Virus record (IMG/VR): IMGVR_UViG_3300007276_000035
Span: 1-64,000 of that record
Source of the DNA: a virus
DNA: 64,000 bases
Strand: one strand, 5' to 3'
A program made the translations under genes and the position numbers. Shown here piece by piece: positions 15,552 through 24,415 of the stretch; within the stretch, counting starts at the first letter, position 1; each line of letters begins with the position of its first letter. The notes under the pieces are model-generated. The model was not told the DNA's origin, made no database searches, and saw only the letters and a list, made by a program, of their open reading frames with translations.

Positions 15552-18500
15552 GACTGAACGAGTTTAGTAAAGAACAAGTTTCCGAGTATGGGATGACAAC
15601 CGGGTCTCCTACTCCAACAAGTGCCCAAGGCATGGGTACTAAAGCTAAGTCGTCAAGCCCGAGTATTACTACAACAAATACCTCCCCTACACAACAAAAA
15701 TCTAGCCCGTCTATTAACGGTTCTGAACCACCTGCTTCACCAGTTATTGCACAAGCAAAAGAACTTGAGGTAGACTTTGAGTACCCTGATGAGAAAGGTA
15801 ATGTAATTAAAGTAGTGAGTCCAATCGGCCAGGGAACAAACAAGAATGCAGTAGTAGTACAAAATCAAAAGACTAAAGAATTTTATACATTAGACCCAAC
15901 TGACAAAATTGCATTACCGCAAGTTGACCAAGTAGACGAAGACGTAGACGAGATTATAGGCCGCAGAAAAGAACACCTTGGTAAAAAGATTGGGCGTACC
16001 AGAAGCAAACTAAAGCGCCTAATACGTGCAAGTAAGTTTGACGAGCAAGTGGCTCCTATATTTGAACTTAACTTTAACAAGGCTGCTACTATTAAGTCAG
16101 CACTAGATGCCCCGATACAATGTGGATTCGAAGCTGAAACAGTATGGCCATTTCCTGATGCTGAAGATGAAGACGGCGCCTTTCTGGACGATTTAACTTG
16201 GAACGAGATACTTGATTTAGTTTGGGAGCAAGATGGTCGCAGTAGCTCTGCCAGATTAGAAACTAGATATATGGAGTGGGCAACTGAATCTGACGAGTTT
16301 TACTCGATTATGGATGACTTAATTGCTGATGAGGTTAATTCAGAAAAAGAAACCGAATATTGGCTTAACAAATATGCGGACGAGCAAGTGAGTTTCGAGG
16401 AAGCAGACGACTACAAAAATAATGTAATGAGAAACCTGGAAGCAGATAAAGATGAAGGTGATGAAGATGCCGACGACGAGTATAAAGAACGCTTGGATTG
16501 GGACGATGAAGCGTGGGCTCGAGAGTATATAGAGAACAACCAACGTGACTACGAAGATTGGTTGAGAGATGAGATAACAAATAGCAGCGATTTTTATAGT
16601 GATGCATTCGAAAAAGTACAGGAAGTGCTTACTCCCGAAGATTGGATGCAACAAGAGCACGGTACCTGGGCTAGCCTATTAGCAGACGAAGAAATATATC
16701 TTGTTAACGAAGACGCTAGCAACGGCTTAGAAGACGTAGAAAGATTGTTTTCTCCCTGGGCGCAAGACCATAGCAGATCAGATGTAGTCCGAACAGGTTC
16801 TTATCATAGCGGCCAGTCAGTTGATAACGACTATTGGAGAATAGAGGACGATTCTAGTATAGAATCTGACAGTGATCAACTTGGCGCAGAAATTATTAGT
16901 CCTGTTTATGATAGCCCGCGAGAAATGCTTCAAGAAATGAATAGCTTGTTTAAATTTTTTATGGAGGAAGGAGTAGAGACAAACTCCTCTACTGGATTAC
17001 ACGTTACAATGAGCATGACCTCACCAGGTGGTGAAAATGTTAATAGGTTAAAATTAGCTTTACTGCTAGGCGATCAATATGTCCTAAAACAATTTAACAG
17101 AGATTCAAACACTTACACTAAAAGCCAATATGATAAATTACAAAGTCAAGCAGTGCGTATGGCACAAGCAGCACAAGACGACGGCGTAGATGATCGAGAT
17201 CTCGGCTTTGCAACATTGGAAAAAACATTAGAGCGAGGAATAGATCCTGGCAAGTTTACTAGCATTAACTTCAAAAGTTCCCTGAACCAAAGCGGCAACC
17301 AACTAATTGAATTTCGAATAGCTGGAGGTAGTAACTATCACAAAGAATTTGATAAGGTAGCTAAGAGTGTTGTACGATATGCAGCAACATTGCAATCAGC
17401 ATACAACCCAGAAGCAGATAAGAGGGATTATGTTAAAGCTGTTTCTAAAGTTCTTACTCAAGGAAAAGATCCAACTGGTACTGAACTAATGAAGCACAAG
17501 AACACTAGCTTGCCTCAAACTCCGATGACATCGGCCGCTATTGAGTTTTTGAAACAGAGTCCAAACAGGCTTGATATGGTTGAAGTTTTGTCTCAAGCAT
17601 ACCACGAAAAGAAAACTGGAAAGACTGACGCAGCACAAAAAATGTTTAGTGAATTCATGCAAGCTATAGTGCAATTTGGCAGGAAGTCTGATGTTAAGTT
17701 AAGTAGTCAGATGGTCAGAGGTTTCCGTAGCGGATTTAAAGAATTTAGCGTAACACCTGAAGATTTATTGCACACCCTGCAAAGAAAATATTACCACAAC
17801 AAGCAAAGATACTACAAGGACGATGCAGATGTAAACCCAGTTGCGCAAACACAAGAAGCAGCAGCCGTATTGGGTAAGCTACTCATGAAAAAGATAGTAG
17901 CACCAGAAGATACAATGTATACCATCAGGTACAATTTCAATCAGCAAACTCCTATGATTAGACAAGGAGCATATCATGATCGTCAAGGAAACAAGAAAGA
18001 AGTTATACGCCCAGAAGACATCAAGGTGGTAGATAGAAACGATCATGATAATTTAGTTCGTGCATACCAGAACTTAGGCAAAGAAGGAACACCAGAAGCA
18101 GAACAAGCACAACAGTACATACAAGACTTCCAGAAGAAGTATGGCTTTCAAGTACCAAAAGATTATAGAGATACTAACCCAAATAGCTTTATCTTTGCTA
18201 ACAGCACAGACGGTGAGCTATCTAGACAACTAATAGACAATGGAATTAATTTAGTGAGAGAAAGTGCATTTAATCAGTTTGACAAATTGCCACTGCAAGA
18301 GCAATTGCAATTGCTTAGTAAAATAGACAAGAATAAAATAAACGAAGCCCACAAAAAGACACAAGAAAGTGCATTACCTGATCATAACGTACCAGACGAC
18401 TTTAAAGAACTAATGTCTAAGCCATTGCTTGCTGGTGACATTAAGAGACAAATGGAAGCATACTTTATACTTCCTGATCCTGCAATGTTGTTGGCATTTA

Positions 18501-19927
18501 GACAACAACGTGCAACTGCTGGTGACGACACCGATCTTCGTTCTGTACTTAAAAACTTTGCACAGAGACAGCTAGACCCTGCGCACCAACAACAAATTAA
18601 AGAGTCGCGCGGTGTAACAGCTAGGCAGCCAGGCGAGCAGTACGTTAATAATGCTAACCAAGAGGATGTTCTAACAGTTCAAGATATTACTTCTGTACCA
18701 GACAATGCTGAGGGGTTTGAATCAAGAGAAGACTTAGACACTGCACTAGACACTATTATACCGAAAGGTGCAACTCGCGTAAACGACAACATGGGCAATT
18801 CTGGTTCTAAAGCAGCTATTATCGCTTTGATGATAGACAAAGACAATAAGCCTCAGTACTGGGTAAGATACCTGCGAGCAATACCACCACAAGGCATCAC
18901 AGGTACTTGGAAAACTCTTAACGGTTACAAGTACACAAAAGGCGCAGCTCAAGAGACATTACCATTAAAGCCTACTGACGTGTTACCGCATGATAGATAT
19001 TTAAGCACCACGCAGATTGCAAACAACGTTAAGAAAAGTGTAGCAACTCAAGATGATAGTGTGTTAGAACAAGTAATGAATGATGCAGTTAAGTATGCAA
19101 GAACAAATAGCACAGCACCAATAAAAAATGGTGCACCGTATTTTAATGTAGTGCAAAAGTATGCAGGAGAATACCTAGGTCCATTGGCTCTCATTGATGG
19201 CGGCAATACTAGTGGCGATACTACTAAGATGCTTTCAGCTTACGGACTTAAATCACTTAAAGGCAGCAAAACATTGTTTCCAGGAGATACTGCATACGAA
19301 TTAGTTGACAGTGTTATACAAACCCCTAACGGTGATGAGATTGGTGTAAGTAGTAAAGCCCATGGCGGCGGTGGCGCTGCAAGTAGCCTTAGCGGTATTT
19401 CAAAACAACTTACGCCAGAAATAGAACAAGCATATCCAGTAGGATCCGAAATTATTCACATTCTCGGGCAAGCGAGCGCGTTAGAAGGACCACTCAAGGT
19501 TGCACAAATGTTCGGAATAATTTCCGCGCGTGATGTTAACGAAGTAATGGCTTTAGGCAAACAAAGCAAAAACTTAAAAGACATTAAATCACCAAAGTTA
19601 CGTAAACTAGTAAACACACAAGGTATAGGCAGAGATAGCTTAGATAATCCAGGATATCGCATATTGTACCACGTACTTACAGCAATAGTAAATACTATTG
19701 TTCCTGTAGTAAATCAGAACGCTGAGTTTACTGGGGCAATGAAAGCTGCATTAAATAACAATAACTTTGTGCAGCTCATGACCAAAGGAAAGAAAATTGG
19801 AAACGATATCACGCTAGACTACTACACAAAGTACCCAGCAGTATTTGAAGGTTCACCAAAATTATACAACAAAAGCTACTTTGCTACAGGGCAGAAAGGG
19901 CGACTAGGATTTAAACTACTAAAATGA
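15548..19927 (+). CDS. Giant amidoligase-like late protein
   Basis: 1459 residues. It begins MRLNEFSKEQVSEYG, tag-like, then a Ser/Thr/Pro linker to about residue 75. Near residue 191 is C-G-F-E-A-E; near 444, LGAEIISPVYDS; near 478, STGLHVTMSM; near 595, IEFRIAGGSNYH. Together these match phage and bacterial putative amidoligases, relatives of glutamine synthetase fold ligases that join amino groups to carboxylates. Between 230 and 330 lies a very acidic insert. The last 800 residues show no known domain. Probably packaged in the virion, by inference from the tag. Substrate unknown. Confidence 0.6.
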   Translation: MRLNEFSKEQVSEYGMTTGSPTPTSAQGMGTKAKSSSPSITTTNTSPTQQKSSPSINGSEPPASPVIAQAKELEVDFEYPDEKGNVIKVVSPIGQGTNKNAVVVQNQKTKEFYTLDPTDKIALPQVDQVDEDVDEIIGRRKEHLGKKIGRTRSKLKRLIRASKFDEQVAPIFELNFNKAATIKSALDAPIQCGFEAETVWPFPDAEDEDGAFLDDLTWNEILDLVWEQDGRSSSARLETRYMEWATESDEFYSIMDDLIADEVNSEKETEYWLNKYADEQVSFEEADDYKNNVMRNLEADKDEGDEDADDEYKERLDWDDEAWAREYIENNQRDYEDWLRDEITNSSDFYSDAFEKVQEVLTPEDWMQQEHGTWASLLADEEIYLVNEDASNGLEDVERLFSPWAQDHSRSDVVRTGSYHSGQSVDNDYWRIEDDSSIESDSDQLGAEIISPVYDSPREMLQEMNSLFKFFMEEGVETNSSTGLHVTMSMTSPGGENVNRLKLALLLGDQYVLKQFNRDSNTYTKSQYDKLQSQAVRMAQAAQDDGVDDRDLGFATLEKTLERGIDPGKFTSINFKSSLNQSGNQLIEFRIAGGSNYHKEFDKVAKSVVRYAATLQSAYNPEADKRDYVKAVSKVLTQGKDPTGTELMKHKNTSLPQTPMTSAAIEFLKQSPNRLDMVEVLSQAYHEKKTGKTDAAQKMFSEFMQAIVQFGRKSDVKLSSQMVRGFRSGFKEFSVTPEDLLHTLQRKYYHNKQRYYKDDADVNPVAQTQEAAAVLGKLLMKKIVAPEDTMYTIRYNFNQQTPMIRQGAYHDRQGNKKEVIRPEDIKVVDRNDHDNLVRAYQNLGKEGTPEAEQAQQYIQDFQKKYGFQVPKDYRDTNPNSFIFANSTDGELSRQLIDNGINLVRESAFNQFDKLPLQEQLQLLSKIDKNKINEAHKKTQESALPDHNVPDDFKELMSKPLLAGDIKRQMEAYFILPDPAMLLAFRQQRATAGDDTDLRSVLKNFAQRQLDPAHQQQIKESRGVTARQPGEQYVNNANQEDVLTVQDITSVPDNAEGFESREDLDTALDTIIPKGATRVNDNMGNSGSKAAIIALMIDKDNKPQYWVRYLRAIPPQGITGTWKTLNGYKYTKGAAQETLPLKPTDVLPHDRYLSTTQIANNVKKSVATQDDSVLEQVMNDAVKYARTNSTAPIKNGAPYFNVVQKYAGEYLGPLALIDGGNTSGDTTKMLSAYGLKSLKGSKTLFPGDTAYELVDSVIQTPNGDEIGVSSKAHGGGGAASSLSGISKQLTPEIEQAYPVGSEIIHILGQASALEGPLKVAQMFGIISARDVNEVMALGKQSKNLKDIKSPKLRKLVNTQGIGRDSLDNPGYRILYHVLTAIVNTIVPVVNQNAEFTGAMKAALNNNNFVQLMTKGKKIGNDITLDYYTKYPAVFEGSPKLYNKSYFATGQKGRLGFKLLK

Positions 19928-21006
19928 AAATACGCGATATAATAGAATCAGCAAGTGTAGGCGGCATTAGTGCTGGAGCAGTAGCAGGCGGGCATGTTCC
20001 CTCTTTTGCGATGCAACGTAGATCTCCAACAAAGAAAAAGAAGCGCAAAAAGACTTCAGAAGCTGAAACACTTAACCCGCCCAGCATAGACGTTGGCGAT
20101 GAAGTTAAAGTGGGCAAGTTCAAGAACAGTAAAGCAGAAGTTAAAGGTTTTAAGAAAGACGAGCATGGCCAGCCTGTGCTTAAAACTACTAAAGGTGATC
20201 AGAAGCTATACAAGCCAAGAGTTAGCAAACTAGAACCTGGTGTAAAGGAATCCAATCTAAACGAAAGTTCAGCATATAATGTTGCGAAAGCCTTTGCTGA
20301 TCAATGGAATCAAGAGTCGGGAGTAGATGATGCGCAGAAGCTGCGGGTTAAAGAACCAGGGACTCGAGTATGGACCAGAGGAGACGGTACAAGACATCGT
20401 GATCCCGGAATGATTCTCGCGGAACACGACGATACTATCGCTAAATTTTGGAAATGGCTTGTCCAACAACCTGGTATTAAACCGTTTGGACAGATCAGCG
20501 GAGAGTTCGGAAGCGATCCATATAAGCCCGCTGTTCGTTTAAAGAACATGTTCTTTGTTCAAGGGAGAAGCTCGGTTGCGTACGGATCAACAAGCCGCGT
20601 AAAGAACCCTAATAGTGTTTGGCGTCACAAAGAAAGTGTTGGAGAAAACGAAGTATTTCCAGATGTAGCTACGCCATCTGCAGGCCAGATTGCCCGTAAG
20701 CATGGTGTTAACCCCAAGCAAATTTTCCAGCAACTTAAAAAAGGCATACAAGTAGAAAAAGAACACACCGGAGATGCTAAAGCAGCTAGAGAGATTGCAT
20801 TGGATCACCTTAACGAGTTCCCGGACTACTACGATAGACTCGAAGGTGTTGAAGAAGGATCAAGACAAGATAAGCTCTACCAGCGTTATAGCAAAGTAAC
20901 TAAAAAGCGCACAGGTAAGACACCAGACGAACACGCTCAAGGCTTCGAAAAAGAAAAGAAGCGTATACAAAACAAGCTAGCTAGCATGGATAAGAAGACA
21001 AAGTAA
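19924..21006 (+). CDS. Tagged late protein with KOW-like and DUF5661-like parts
   Basis: 360 residues. The N-terminus MKIRDIIESASVGGIS carries the tag with a possible IIE-S cut. A lysine block (RRSPTKKKKRKKTS) follows, then a small beta segment (DVGDEVKVGKFKNSKAEVKGF, about 55-80) like a KOW-type barrel. Near the C-terminus, HTGDAKAAREIALDHLNE and FPDYYDRL match the DUF5661 family of unknown role. Late block; overlaps the amidoligase gene by 4 bases. Confidence 0.55.
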   Translation: MKIRDIIESASVGGISAGAVAGGHVPSFAMQRRSPTKKKKRKKTSEAETLNPPSIDVGDEVKVGKFKNSKAEVKGFKKDEHGQPVLKTTKGDQKLYKPRVSKLEPGVKESNLNESSAYNVAKAFADQWNQESGVDDAQKLRVKEPGTRVWTRGDGTRHRDPGMILAEHDDTIAKFWKWLVQQPGIKPFGQISGEFGSDPYKPAVRLKNMFFVQGRSSVAYGSTSRVKNPNSVWRHKESVGENEVFPDVATPSAGQIARKHGVNPKQIFQQLKKGIQVEKEHTGDAKAAREIALDHLNEFPDYYDRLEGVEEGSRQDKLYQRYSKVTKKRTGKTPDEHAQGFEKEKKRIQNKLASMDKKTK

Positions 21007-21008
21007 CC

Positions 21009-21230
21009 ATGAAAGCAATTAAATGTAAAGACGGAAGACTAACGTTTATAAGTCGAGAATCAGCAAGCATGTTCAATAACATCGAAATGGCAAAGTTTCT
21101 TGACATAAGTACACTTACAGAAAGAGAATTGTATATCGCAGAAGAAATGTATAAGCAAGACATACTTCAAAAAATTAAAAGAGACGAAACCATTGGCTAC
21201 CGAATCTACCCGCAAAAACAAAAGATCTAA
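21009..21230 (+). CDS. Small conserved phage protein
   Basis: 73 residues, starting MKAIKCKDGRLTFISRESA 2 bases after the previous stop. Helical C-terminal half (ELYIAEEMYKQDILQKIKRD). It overlaps the next gene by 38 bases. No recognised role. Confidence 0.5.
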   Translation: MKAIKCKDGRLTFISRESASMFNNIEMAKFLDISTLTERELYIAEEMYKQDILQKIKRDETIGYRIYPQKQKI

Positions 21231-21615
21231 TACCAAACAAACAGTAAAGAAGCTTGACAGCTTAATTGAGAAAGTCAAGAGTAAGCCTGTGTTTGTAATT
21301 GGCAAAAATGATGTTTTCTACACCGTTGTTAACTATATAACCAATGAAGTAGCAGTAGACTTTATACCCACTAAATTAGCAGCAGAGCGTATAACTAATC
21401 GTTATAACAACAAAAATGCATTTAGTCCAACGCAGAAAAAGAAAGTGGCTGAATGTTTACAGGGCAACTTAAAGTTACACACTGATATTATTTTTTATGA
21501 ACACACGATAAAGAATACAACAGATCTCGACTATAAAACGGTTTTGCTCTCCAGACACAAAGAAGCAAAGATTTTTAAACAAAAATTTACACGAGACTTA
21601 CTCAAGCTAATTTAG
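21193..21615 (+). CDS. Conserved phage protein with basic ends
   Basis: 140 residues. The start is probably TTG at 21193, giving MATESTRKNKRSNTKQ; a later start is possible because no ribosome site is obvious. A central beta segment (KPVFVIGKNDVFYTVVNYI) is followed by helices with many Lys and Asn. The genes at 21009 and 21193 overlap strongly, suggesting coupling. Function unknown. Confidence 0.5.
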   Translation: MATESTRKNKRSNTKQTVKKLDSLIEKVKSKPVFVIGKNDVFYTVVNYITNEVAVDFIPTKLAAERITNRYNNKNAFSPTQKKKVAECLQGNLKLHTDIIFYEHTIKNTTDLDYKTVLLSRHKEAKIFKQKFTRDLLKLI

Positions 21616-21623
21616 CAAATATT

Positions 21624-21631
21624 GATAAATA
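21624..21631 (+). promoter_or_regulatory. T4-type late promoter
   Basis: GATAAATA, 33 bases before the ATG at 21665. Confidence 0.7.
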
Positions 21632-21664
21632 AGTGTAATACTATATACTTGACAGGATTTCGTT

Positions 21665-22927
21665 ATGTTTTTAAAAGATTTTAATCAAACTCCAGAGAAA
21701 AGAGTCTCTAAGCTCAATAAGTTACTAAAAGAGCAATTTAACATGAGTGTTGCTGCATTTCCTAGCAAACTAAACCTAGAGCGCATTCTCGAAGCTACTA
21801 ATCAACAGCTTGTTTCTATTAGAGGCACAAGCAAAAAATTCCATCTTGAGCCAGAATATGCAAAGTTTCTTGGTATCAAGGATATCACTGAGACTATGCT
21901 AAGTGAAGGCATGTATGCAGAATCGCCTAAGTACAATGAAATGAAGCAAATGATTTCTGCTAGTGTACAAGAGCTTATGGATGGTGGATACACTATGGAC
22001 GAAGCATGTTCAGAAAGCATGAACCGCTTCCGTAAAGATCCACGTTGGGCATACGACGACGAACACGTTCTACCTATGGTGCTTAAAGCAGCTAAAGAAT
22101 ACATGGAAGCATGTGGTATGGATCACGTTGCAGTTGAAGATGCAGTAATTACTATGCCAGACTCAGATTTAAACGAAAAGCTACTTATGGCTATGGCAGA
22201 AGAATGTGGTGTTAAGATTAGTGACAGTGCAAGCTATGATGCTATTGAAGAAAAGCTAGGCATGTTTGCTAGCGTAGCAGGTAAGAGCCGTGATGCAGTA
22301 GTAAGTTTCTTAAACAGCCTAGACGAAGATGCGGTACAAGGCGGCATCCAAATGTTTGGTAAGAAAGTAGCAGAAGCTAACAAGTATGTAAAAGCACGTA
22401 AAGATGCAATTAAACTAGGAAGTGACGAATTTGAAGTTGACGGTGTTGTACATTCAGTAACCGGCAACACAGACGACGAAAAATTAGAAGAAGGAATGTT
22501 TGATATGTTAATTAGAGATCTACTCAACGAAGAAGTCGATGTAGAGCAAGCTGAGGTTGTTATGGCAGTTCGTGCGCTAGCCGACGACATGCAAAGTTCA
22601 GTTGAGAGGTTGGGTCGTATGATCAATGAAGACCTTCCTGCTATCACTGACCAAATGAGGGCTGAAATGGGTGCTAGCGAAGCGCAAGCATTTTACGATC
22701 AGACTAGTCAGCTACTAAGCCAGCACTTAGAAGCTACACGCCAAGTTAAAGCACAACTTGATCAAAGTGTTACTGGCATGACAGGCGGCGAAGCTGAAAT
22801 GGGACTTGGCGGAATGGAACCTGACATGGACATGGACATGGGTATGGGTGCAGAAGAACCTGCTATCGATAATATCCCAGCTATGCAAGGACCAGAAGAC
22901 GAACCACTAGGCCGCGCAGAAATTTAA
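21665..22927 (+). CDS. Virion-associated protein with internal capsid-tag-like element
   Basis: 420 residues. Helical throughout, acidic, with a Met/Gly-rich end (MEPDMDMDMGMG near 390). The N-terminal part contains LEPEYAKFLGIKDI. Residues 280-293 read MFDMLIRDLLNEEVD, almost the same as the N-terminus of the next gene (MLIRDIILAEG), with AGAAGGA before an internal ATG at 22507. A processed or internally started C-terminal product is therefore possible. The late promoter supports head or virion function. It overlaps the next start by one base. Confidence 0.55.
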   Translation: MFLKDFNQTPEKRVSKLNKLLKEQFNMSVAAFPSKLNLERILEATNQQLVSIRGTSKKFHLEPEYAKFLGIKDITETMLSEGMYAESPKYNEMKQMISASVQELMDGGYTMDEACSESMNRFRKDPRWAYDDEHVLPMVLKAAKEYMEACGMDHVAVEDAVITMPDSDLNEKLLMAMAEECGVKISDSASYDAIEEKLGMFASVAGKSRDAVVSFLNSLDEDAVQGGIQMFGKKVAEANKYVKARKDAIKLGSDEFEVDGVVHSVTGNTDDEKLEEGMFDMLIRDLLNEEVDVEQAEVVMAVRALADDMQSSVERLGRMINEDLPAITDQMRAEMGASEAQAFYDQTSQLLSQHLEATRQVKAQLDQSVTGMTGGEAEMGLGGMEPDMDMDMGMGAEEPAIDNIPAMQGPEDEPLGRAEI

Positions 22928-23268
22928 TGTTGATACGCGATATTATTCTTGCTGAAGGATATGCAGACGACCTTTTGCACATTGTTCAGGATACTTTAGT
23001 TATGATGATGGGAGATGACATCGGTGAAATCCCCACTGACAAGTTTAAAGCAATGCTTGCTCAGCAAGGCTATATCGTGTCAACTGAAGAAATTATTGCA
23101 GCAGTGGATGCAAGCGGTTTTGCTAGTAGCGTAGATGCAAACAGCATTATACCAACTAGCGAATTGCCAAGTAACATCGGCCAGGATACTGAGGAAGAGC
23201 CAGTAGACGTTGGAGCAATGGCAGGCGACCAAGCAATGAAAGATATTAATCAAGACCTACCGCAATAA
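22927..23268 (+). CDS. Tagged small acidic late protein
   Basis: 113 residues. MLIRDIILAEGYADDL at the N-terminus is a clear copy of the tag with a likely LAE-G site. Then a helical hydrophobic stretch (LLHIVQDTLVMMMGDDI) and an acidic tail. No other motif. Coupled to the previous gene through TAATG. Confidence 0.55.
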   Translation: MLIRDIILAEGYADDLLHIVQDTLVMMMGDDIGEIPTDKFKAMLAQQGYIVSTEEIIAAVDASGFASSVDANSIIPTSELPSNIGQDTEEEPVDVGAMAGDQAMKDINQDLPQ

Positions 23269-23279
23269 GGAATACAAAG

Positions 23280-23612
23280 ATGACTACCTGCTCAACAAGT
23301 ATTTTCCCAAACGCTACAACAGCACGATCATTGACACGAACAACAGTAACCGTGATAGAAGAAGTGTGCGCTATTGAAGTTGCAGTGCTAGGTAATGTTG
23401 AGTTAGGATTGTTATCAGCTAATATAACGTCAGGCACTACAATGACTGACAGTAATGCATACTATAAAGCATACAACGATATAACTACTGATCCTTCATT
23501 AGTTGATCAGATTAATGTAGTTAAAGAACACTTTCTTAATTTAGGTTATGGTGTAAAGATATTCACAAACCCACAAACCACTGATACTATTACCTGGAAT
23601 ATTAACTGGTAA
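23280..23612 (+). CDS. Conserved T4-like phage protein
   Basis: 110 residues. The block TSGTTMTDSNAYYKAYND, then a helix with the GYGVKIFTNPQTTDTITWNI ending, belongs to a small family I recognise from T4-like phages, where it recurs as a short module of unknown role in virion and neighbouring genes. It is the last gene before a sigma70-like promoter. Confidence 0.55.
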   Translation: MTTCSTSIFPNATTARSLTRTTVTVIEEVCAIEVAVLGNVELGLLSANITSGTTMTDSNAYYKAYNDITTDPSLVDQINVVKEHFLNLGYGVKIFTNPQTTDTITWNINW

Positions 23613-23619
23613 TAATAGG

Positions 23620-23648
23620 TTGACACTTAGGATATTAGATCATATAAT
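23620..23648 (+). promoter_or_regulatory. Sigma70-like promoter of the nuclease gene
   Basis: TTGACA, a 17-base spacer, TATAAT. The -10 ends 6 bases before the ATG, as for the primase gene. Confidence 0.85.
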
Positions 23649-23654
23649 AGTTAT

Positions 23655-24335
23655 ATGCTAATAAACAAATATAAATACCCAAAACTAAAACGTATACAAC
23701 AAGCAAACGGCTCTCGTCAATATACTGATGGAGAAGCTAATCCTGTCCCTAGTGTTACAACTATCCTAGACAAAACAGCAGATAAATCTTTTCTAATTAA
23801 ATGGCGACAGCGTGTCGGAGAAGCTGAAGCTTCTCGCATTTCTAAGGAAAGTGCTGGCCTGGGTACTAAGGTACACGATGCGTTAGAGAAGTTTGTACTT
23901 AAAGAAGACTATGAAATAACCGGAAACAATCTCGTTAGTATTATGGCGCGTCGAATGGTTGACGACATGATCGACAAAGGGTTAAGTCAAGTTGACGAAG
24001 TATGGGGTGTTGAGGTAGGATTAATTGCACCTGGTTGCTATGCAGGAACAAGCGATGCCGTTGGAATGTTTAACGGGCGCGAAAGTATCATTGACTTCAA
24101 GACTGCTAAAAAGATAAAAAAGCGTGAGTGGATTGACGATTACTTTATGCAAGGATGTGCTTATGCACTAGCACACAATGAAATGTTCGGCAGCGATATA
24201 TCCCAAGTAGCTATCTTAATGGTAGACAGAGAAGGTGGCTATGCAGACTTTGTCATTAAAGACGACGAGTTTGTTGACTACTGCAACAAGTGGGCACAGA
24301 GGGTAGTAGCGTATTATGAAAAATACGGAACTTAG
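23655..24335 (+). CDS. PD-(D/E)XK (RecB/Cas4-like) exonuclease
   Basis: 226 residues. The motifs of RecB-family nucleases are in order: VPSVTTIL near 27, GLGTKVHDALE near 70 (helix with conserved His), GTSDAVGMF near 132 (first catalytic Asp), SIIDFKTAKK near 144 (D-x-K), and QGCAYALA near 164 (Q-x3-Y). The protein should be a Mg-dependent DNA exonuclease used in recombination, packaging or host DNA breakdown. Its early-type promoter separates it from the late genes around it. Confidence 0.82.
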   Translation: MLINKYKYPKLKRIQQANGSRQYTDGEANPVPSVTTILDKTADKSFLIKWRQRVGEAEASRISKESAGLGTKVHDALEKFVLKEDYEITGNNLVSIMARRMVDDMIDKGLSQVDEVWGVEVGLIAPGCYAGTSDAVGMFNGRESIIDFKTAKKIKKREWIDDYFMQGCAYALAHNEMFGSDISQVAILMVDREGGYADFVIKDDEFVDYCNKWAQRVVAYYEKYGT

Positions 24336-24379
24336 AGCCGGAGTTGTGATTACAGGACAAATCTAAATAGAACAATTAC

Positions 24380-24387
24380 GATAAATA
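24380..24387 (+). promoter_or_regulatory. T4-type late promoter
   Basis: GATAAATA, 28 bases before the GTG at 24416. Confidence 0.7.
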
Positions 24388-24415
24388 CTGTTAAGAACCC
24401 GTTAGGAGCTTAACA

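Noticed and set aside
15242-15628. Minus-strand frame opposite the basic tagged gene
   Set aside because: It overlaps three plus-strand genes that are tightly coupled. Its hydrophobic look comes from reading Lys/Arg codons backward.
16340-16660. Minus-strand frames with membrane-like content opposite the amidoligase gene
   Set aside because: They reflect the acidic GAA/GAT codons of the opposite strand read as Phe, Leu and Ile.
21640-21660. TTGACA-like sequence just before the gene at 21665
   Set aside because: No -10 fits downstream before the ATG. The late box at 21624 explains expression better.
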